Source: Euleptes europaea (taxonomy: Eukaryota; Chordata; Lepidosauria; Squamata; Sphaerodactylidae). Taken from it: 64,000 bases of DNA. The DNA lies in contig NC_079326.1 of NCBI RefSeq assembly GCF_029931775.1, positions 4,866,604 through 4,930,603 of the forward strand, given 5' to 3'. Below the pieces are notes generated by a model. The model saw only the letters and a program-made list of their open reading frames with translations. It made no database searches and was not told where the DNA came from. This document shows positions 57,366 to 64,000 of the stretch, in pieces. The position numbers and the translations under genes were made by a program. How positions within the stretch are numbered: the stretch's first letter is position 1; each line of letters starts with the position of its first letter.

Positions 57366-58431
57366 GCTAAACAGAATGTGAGTTTGGTAATCTTTAAACA
57401 ATTCAATTTGATAGTTTAATAGGTTGCTTTAGTAAATGAAATTTATATCCCTGCTGTAAGGACTTTTGATAAGAACATAAGAAAAGCCATGCTGGATCAG
57501 GCCAAGGCCCATCAGGTCCAGCAGTCTGTTCACTCAGTGGCCAACCAGGTGCCTCTAGGAAGCCACTAACAACACGATTGCAGCAGCACCATCCTGCCTG
57601 TGTTCCACAGCACCTAAGATAATAGGCATGCTCCCCTGATCCTGGAAAGAATAGGTATGCATCATGACTAGTATTCATTTTGACTAGGAGCCCTATCCGC
57701 CATGAACATGTCCATTCCCCTCTTAAAGCCTTCCAAGTTGGCAGCCATCACTACATCCTGGGGCAGGGAGTCCCACAATTTAACTATGTGTTGTATGAAA
57801 AAATACTTCCTTTTATCTGTTTTGAATCTCTCCCCCTCCAGCGTCAGCAGATGACCCCGCATTCTGATATTGAGAGAGAAAAGCTGCTCCCTGTCCACTC
57901 TCTCCATGCATAATTTTATAGACCTCTAAAATATCTCCCCTTAACCACCTTCTTTCTAAGCTAAACAGCACTAAGCGTTTTAACTGCTTCTCATAGGGCA
58001 ATTGCTCTAGCCCCCGATCATTTGGGTTGCTCTTTTCTGCACCTTTTCAAGCTCTGCAATATCCTTTTTAGGTGTGGTGACCAGAACTGTACACAGTATT
58101 CCAAGTGTGGTCTCACCACAGAATTGTACAAGGGCAGTTTGATAGCAGTTTTATTTTCTAATCCTCGTCTAATTACGGCCAGTATGGAATTTGCCTTTTT
58201 CACAGCAGCTGCACACTGGGTTGACATCTCTATCGAGCTATCCTCTTTCACCCCAAGATCCCTTTCTAGGTCTGTCACTGCCAGCACAGATCCCATCAGC
58301 GTATATGTGAAGTTGGGATTTTTTGCCCCAATTTGCATCACTTTACACTTGCTCACACTGAATCTCATTTGCCATTGAATCTCACTTGCTCACACTGAAT
58401 GTCATTTGTCATTTTAATGCCAACTCCTCCA

Positions 58432-59154
58432 TTGGTTCTTGTAGGTTATCCGGGCTGCGTGACCGTGGTCTTGGTATTTTCTTTCCTGACGTTTCGCCAG
58501 CAGCTGTGGCAGGCATCTTCAGAGGAGTAACACTGAAGGACAGTGTCTCTCAGTGTCAAGTGTGTAGGAAGAGTAGTATATAGTCAGAAAGGGGTTGGGT
58601 TTGAGCTGAATCATTGTCCTGCAAAAAGTATCAAAGGTAATGTGCTAATCATTGTCCTGTAAGTATCAAGATGATGTGCTAATGAGGGTGTGGTATGTTA
58701 ATATGGAACCATTGTATCCTGAAGTGATCTGTTAATGTGTGAAATCCAAAACTAATCTGCATGGCTATTGTGGACTGTAGTCTTTGTTAGTCTGAGGTTT
58801 TCAGGACAGGAAGCCAAGCCTTATTCATTCTTAAACTCAGTGTCTTGGAATAACCCTGTGTCCTGTTTGTGTCAGCCCATGTTCAGCCACTGCTGATTTC
58901 TCAGGTTGGCCAAGTCTGCAGTATCTTTCATGTTCTTTTATCCTTGTTTGTATGCTGCGTTGTGTGGTCCCGATGTAAACTTGTCCACAGCTGCAAGGTA
59001 TACGATATACTCCTGCAGAGGTGAGGGGGTCTCCTTTGAATTTTGCTGATCGTAGCATCTGTTGTATTTTCTTGGTGGGTTTAAACACCGTTTGTAGGTT
59101 ATGGTTTTTTCAAAACCCAATGAACTCTGACCGTGAAAGCCTTCGACAATATTT
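58432..59154 (-). mobile_element. Penelope-like element with GIY-YIG domain, 5' truncated
   Basis: A 723-bp insert with a 12-bp duplication CCAACTCCTCCA (58420-58431 and 59155-59166). On the minus strand it encodes the C-terminal GIY-YIG endonuclease domain typical of Penelope-like elements. The left end (TTGGTTCTTGTAGGTTATCC) and right tail (GAACTCTGACCGTGAAAGCC) are shared with the short palindrome at 33899-34154. Confidence 0.9.
58837..59120 (-). pseudogene. Penelope-like GIY-YIG endonuclease remnant
   Basis: The frame at 58837-59088 reads LTSAGVYRIPCSCGQVYIGT, RSIQTRIKEHERYC and AVAEHGLTQTGH. The GVY...VYIGTT pair is the GIY-YIG signature, the arginine in TRIKEH is the expected catalytic arginine, and the cysteine pair is typical of the Penelope zinc-binding linker. 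The reverse-transcriptase part is missing. The upstream end shifts frame near 59090. Confidence 0.85.
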
Positions 59155-59352
59155 CCAACTCCTCCAGTTTGGAGAGATCCTTTTGGAGCCCTTCACAATC
59201 CGTTTTTGTTTTAACCACCCTAAATAATTTGGTATCATCTGCAAACTTGGCCATCTAGCTATTTACCTCCAGCTCCAGATCACTGATGAACAGGTTGAAA
59301 AGCACTGTCCCAACACAGATCCCTGAGGGACCCCACTGTCCTCATCTCTAGG

Positions 59353-59590
59353 TGAGGTCTAACCAGAGCAAAGTGATACCATCACGTCGCGTGATCTGGA
59401 CACTATACTTCTGTTAATACAGCCCAAGATCGCATTTGCCTTTTTAGCTACCACATCACACTGTTAACTCATGTTCAGTGTTTGGTCTAAGACCCCAAGA
59501 TCCTTTTCGCACACACTACTGCTGAGACATGTCTCCCCCATTCTATAATTATGCACTTGATTTTTCCTACCTAAATGCAGAACTTTAAAC
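59353..59590 (-). mobile_element. CR1 LINE fragment
   Basis: It contains the same CR1 segment as 31290-31384 (GGTGAGGTCTAACCAGAGCA, ACAGCCCAAGATCGCATTTG), and extends farther 5'. This gives the comparison used to place the CR1 end near XRCC5 exon 2. Confidence 0.8.
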
Positions 59591-62462
59591 ATCCCCTCTA
59601 TTCCTTCAGGACCACAGTATTTGAGGAGAGCATGCTTAATTCTACTCTCCCCCTCCCCTTACCCAACATGAAATGGCCTCAGGAGGTGTTGTTTGCCCCA
59701 CTGGGGACTCCTTGTATACTGCCAGGGTACACGTTGGCTTCCCAATGGAACAAATAGACCCCCTGAACTGTTTCAGGTCAGGAAAAGGGGCAGGGGAAGG
59801 CTTAAGCATGCTCTCCCCAAGTGCTATACTCTTGATCCAAATCAACCCCCACACACCTAGCAGGGAACACGCAACACGTTTGATTGAAAGTTCTCAAGGT
59901 GGACTTGGACAAACCAAAGCTTGAGTAATATGACATTAGACCCTGAAGAAGTGATGAATACATGTGTGATCTGGCCCATAACAATAAAGCAGCAAAAACA
60001 GTTGTGCAGAATTAATACAGATTGATAGCAAGGAAATGCAAAACTAACGAATCTCTTCCTTAAAGGGGCTGCCCCCCCCTTTAAAGCGGACAAATCTTTT
60101 GCTAAGTGAGGGGGACACTAAAAGTGCTTCAAAAATGAATTTTTCATATCTAGAAAGACATCTTAGCAGCATTTGTATTCAAGCTAAGGGAGTGTGTGGG
60201 CTCACCCTGCAGGACTGGCCCTCTGAAAGATAAAGAACTGATTTTTTCAAAACCCAAATTAGTGTTTCTTCAGGGATCAAAGAACCGTTATATAGACCAT
60301 CTGTGATATGTAGGTCAGCCAAAATTGACAGGCAAATCCTAAAGCACTACAGAAGAAATTGGCAAGTATTACAGTATGATGGTTGTTGGGTGCAGGAAAG
60401 GAGAAACATTGTGTAATGGAATTTCAGGGAGACTACATCTCCCAGCAGCCTGGCTCTGGAGAGGCTGGCCTTCCTTTTTTCCAGAGGGGAGAGAGGGTTG
60501 GTGGGCCTAGTCAGGAACAGGCCAAGGAGGAGAAACAGGCTGGTGGAAAGCTGGAAAACAGGAACTAAAGGCTGGAGCAGAGAACGGAGATTCTTGCTGC
60601 AGGACTGAAGTGCCAGGTAGAGACTTTGTGGTTGGAAGGTGTCAAGCGAGCCCTGGGAAGAAAGGCCTGGAACCAGTGAATTCTTATTACTTGACTGGCA
60701 AGCACTAAAAGGCCTTGCCAGGGACTTACAAATCCCCGTTACTATCCCGCACCCCCTGGATATGTTTCTACATTAAAATTCCTGTTCTGTAGAATTACGT
60801 GCTAGTGCAGTTGTAGGAACCCACTGGGGTTGGGAAGAGGTTGCCAGCCCTGAAGTGCCTTCAGCACTAGCCTCAAGTCTGAGTTGCACAGGCACGCAAC
60901 TGACTTGCACAAATATTACGATGGTCTTTCTCGTGGTTTTCTGGTGAGTTAGACCTCACCTGTGCTACCTTCGATGTGGTTTTTAAACGAGACACCTAAA
61001 ATGCTGCATGTCAAGTCCCATGCAGCACCAACCTCTGCACAAGCCAAACCTCATGCACAGCTGTGGTTTAGCAGCTAAACACAAAACTGTCCAGATTTTA
61101 AGCAGACATGAAACACATGGCCTCTTCCAATGAACACTTGATTGGTGGTTATACACATTCCCAGTGAGTCAACTGTAAAACAGGAGCAAGAAGCCTTCTC
61201 TTTTCTTTCAGAGGAAGGGTGTAGGTATCTATGTGAATTTCTGCTTATACAGAACTTGAGGCCAGTTTTGGAAAAGTAACAATATAGGGTTTCAAATGTA
61301 CCTTTTAATTTGACTTAGCCTTATGGCTGTCCCAGTCCTGTTTGTCCCCTCCCCACAGGATGGGGAGGGAGCAGGGTGGAAAAAACACAGCTACCTCAAA
61401 TCCCAGTTAAGCAGCAGGTTAAGGGTAAAGGTGGAATCTCTAGGTTGCAACCTGGCAACACTACAGCTGCACGGGAAGGGAGAACCATTTACGCTGCCCC
61501 GAGCTCTTTGGAGAAAGGGTGGGATGAAAATGTGATGTATAGGCAGGACAGCAAAAAGACAACATATGTTTTGGCACCTGTGAGTCTAACTGGACTACTG
61601 CAGTTTAAGCTTTCACTGGCATCAGACGCATGTGACAAAGTGGTAGGTATGTAATTCTGGAAAAGGTGATTGGCCCCTACAAAATTCCATGCCACAGTAA
61701 ACAGTCAGTCCCCAACAGGTCTCATGGCTTCTTTTTTGGTCCCCAGTTCTGTAAAGCAAAGATCTAAACGGCCAACAGCAACTAAATAAATAAAGTTTGC
61801 TATCACTACTCTCAGACTGACAGTCAACTCCTTGGCTTCCCTTTTGGTACCTGAGATGATGGATCACTTGCTAAGTGTTTCTTCCTAATCAGCATAAGAG
61901 TACACCTCATCCCTCCCCCCATTTCAAGTGAGCAAGCCGGGTTGCCTATAATGGCTGCCATGGAGGGAGGTACCATTGGCTATAACGGCTGTGATGGGAG
62001 GATCCCCCATGGCTATAATGGCTGTGATGGGAGGATCCCCCATTGGGTATAATGGCTGCCATGCGAGGCCCAGATTTGTTTAATAAAATTAACTGTCAGT
62101 CTTTTGAGTAGATCAGATGTTCCATCCCTATTCTAGTTTTACAGAATACAACTGCCATTAAAATATATAGATGAAAGCATCATCAAGAATAAGTGAGAAT
62201 CAATCCTAGTTGTGTGTTGCCTGTCTTTACAAGAGGCCTGAAACAATAGTAAAGGGAAACATAATATGAAACTGCTGTTTTAAGAAGTGTTTGATATTAC
62301 AGCTCTCGTGGACAGTGCAGACTGGTGGTTAACTCAACAGAGTTCCCTTTACAGTGATGCTTTAGGCAATGTGATTAAACAATATGCGATTAAACAAAAA
62401 TCCAGACCATATACTTTTGCTGCTCAGTCTCACTGATTTAAGTTTGAGTAACAGCACAATTT
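59591..62462. other. Upstream of TMEM169, mostly unassigned
   Basis: Two weak hints: 60410-60830 reads like a possible LTR-like or composite repeat (ACTACATCTCCCAGCAGCC, then ATTAAA at about 60773), and 61540-61640 resembles the lizard repeat found at 20890-20955. Neither has firm ends. The minisatellite at 61950-62065 is separate. Confidence 0.35.
61950..62065 (+). repeat. Short minisatellite
   Basis: Three to four units of about 36-38 bp with the core GGCTATAATGGCTGTGATGG and GAGGATCCCCCAT. Two central units are nearly the same. Confidence 0.85.
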
Positions 62463-62673
62463 GCCCTGACCTGGATGGCCCAGGCTAGCTTGATCTCGTC
62501 AGATCTCAGAAGCTAGACAGGTTAGTATTTGGGTGGGAGACCATCAAGGAATACCAGGGTTGCTGTGCAGAGGAAAGCACTGGCAAACCACCTCAGTTAG
62601 TCTCTTGCCATAAAAACCCCCCAAAGGGGTTGCCATAAGTCGGCTGCGACTTGAAGGCACCTTACATACACAC
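62463..62673 (+). mobile_element. 5S rRNA-derived SINE, copy 2
   Basis: GCTTGATCTCGTCAGATCTC, AGAAGCTAGACAGG, TTAGTATTTGGGTGGGAGAC, then GGCAAACCACCTCAGTTAGT and AAGTCGGCTGCGACTTGAAG. It is closer to 5S than copy 1 in the head. It is not a functional 5S gene. Confidence 0.88.
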
Positions 62674-64000
62674 CAGCACAATTTACTGAGAAGTAAGTCA
62701 TGCTATGTTCAGTGAGATTTATTTCTGATAGAACGTGCATAAAATTGGGTGGTTAGGGACAACTCATATGACCATCTATCTGAAAAGTGCATGGTAACCT
62801 CTGAAATCACTGTGCAGATTTTAGGGTGGAATACATATAAAAGAATTTCCCTGCATTAAAAAATAATTATCTTCCAACAAAACAGATAAGCACCTGACCA
62901 CTACAATGAGAGGAAAATGACACTAGACGTAGATTTGGTGGTGGTGGGGAGATAAAAAAGAAAGGGAAGTTGCAAGTTTACTTGTCTCACTTCCTGAGAT
63001 TTTCAGCTAATGAGATAAAATGCCGTGTTGCTTTGAAGAAAACCACACCCAATTCTTTTTTTTAATTGTCACTGTAAGAGGAATGAATATTTTAGCAGGT
63101 ACAAATCACCTTGATTTATTAACCACAAGCCACAAATGAGTCTCTTTTTCGAGAACAGTTCCCAAACAGCTGAGGTCACATTTGGAGTGAAACAAACCCC
63201 ATGCTGGTGCCATGCTTGCCCATGATATCGTTCCATGGATGACTCCATAGCATATAAATGAGCTTGCAATATGACACAGCCCATTTGTGTGCAGAGTTAG
63301 CACACCAGCAATTGGTTACTTGGTCTATACATGCAACAGAATGAGGCAAAAATGTGTTCAGGCCATCAAATGCACAGTATGTATTCAGTTTGTAAATGGG
63401 TGATTGTATCTTTAAATATTCCCAAAATCTCTGCAAACAGAAAACCAGCACACTTGGCAAAGAGCTACAAATGAACTTTTTACCACATAGTGCTAATTTT
63501 CTATTTGCAGAAAGGGTGCTTTTTTCTCCCTGTGGAGCACCTGGGACCCCCACCTGCAGTCTGGAAGTGGTATAGTCCATTCTACTGTGTCAGCATTGGC
63601 CACCTGGTTCTCCAGCAGGTGCAGGCTGAGCCAGAGGGCGTGCAGCCAGTGGGATAACTTCATATATGAATGGACCAATTCATGCGTTAAGTGTGCTCAT
63701 ACAGGACGCAAACATGCGGTTTGCTTACACAGTGCTTTGCTTTTGGCTGCCATCACATCAATGACCCATGCAGCAGTTGATCCCATGAGACTTTCCCACA
63801 GAATTAGCATGCTTCTTCCTGATAGGGTGCTGAATCCATGCTTGGGAACCATGCAATCAGCTGCTGCACATGTGACTGGGTCATTAAAGGAAAAACTGTT
63901 CCAGGGATCTCAGGTAGAATAAAGGGTTCACAGTTAAAGCCTGGAAGGACACTGCTGTTTTGTTGTAAGTTTTCTATTGCAAAGTCAGTATGTCGCAGAA
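62674..64000. other. Right edge, unassigned
   Basis: No PECR or TMEM169 upstream exon was found. Open frames at 63176-63580 and 63587-63922 show no recognisable domain. Confidence 0.5.

Larger units (their letters stand above)
57467..59341 (-). mobile_element. CR1/L3-type LINE, split by a Penelope-like element
   Basis: Read on the minus strand, it has CR1 reverse-transcriptase pieces (QNAGSSADAGG, LERRWLRGDILEVYKIMHG) and a 3' UTR ending with CATGGCTTTTCTTATGTTCT. A Penelope-like element interrupts it at 58432-59154. The frame has several breaks, including a short local duplication near 58355-58400. A further CR1 piece follows at 59353-59590. Confidence 0.85.

Noticed and set aside
62463-62560. 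5S rRNA gene
   Set aside because: Only the front part resembles 5S. The rest is a SINE body shared with 50204-50410.

Overview
The window is vertebrate nuclear DNA, most likely from a squamate reptile. It has long introns, a CpG-island promoter, CR1 and L1 LINEs, tRNA-derived and 5S-derived SINEs of the lizard type, many hAT miniature elements and Penelope-like elements. The mix is compatible with a gecko, but I cannot fix the species.

Two host genes are present, both on the minus strand. XRCC5 (Ku80) occupies about 1.3-33.2 kb: nine coding exons can be placed by splice signals, exact phase and similarity to the remembered human protein. They join into one open frame of 347 codons from the start codon at 33104, and the rest of the gene lies off the left edge. 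TMEM169 lies at 48.3-50.9 kb, upstream of XRCC5 and in the same direction. Two coding exons give a complete protein of about 302 residues. This order matches mammalian TMEM169-XRCC5 synteny.

Almost everything else is transposon. XRCC5 introns: a CR1 end and an LTR in intron 6; a near full-length L1 with a 29-bp target duplication (9.03-14.20 kb) and two broken Gypsy copies (14.3-20.3 kb) in intron 5; a LINE split by a 2.1-kb hAT in intron 3; a CR1 reaching about 10 bp from the exon 2 donor; a solo LTR in intron 1. The gap between the genes (33.3-48.2 kb) holds a palindromic Penelope-like insert, at least five hAT elements (one with a transposase remnant, one a long foldback) and a Gypsy fossil with gag and protease. 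Upstream of TMEM169 are an L1 ORF1 copy cut by a chromodomain Gypsy fossil, another GC-rich hAT end, a CR1 split by a Penelope-like element that keeps a GIY-YIG domain, and a 5S-derived SINE.

The most interesting points are: (1) Gypsy fossils whose integrase lies upstream of reverse transcriptase, plus one with a SCAN-like Gag, the Gmr1-like pattern; (2) hAT elements with different ends sharing one GC-rich inner cassette in opposite orientation; (3) a transposase-bearing hAT remnant and its non-coding partner in the same window; (4) a 63-bp near-perfect hairpin just upstream of the XRCC5 promoter; (5) a duplicated exon 5 splice-donor segment in XRCC5; (6) nested insertions, with exact target duplications, that give a relative insertion history.
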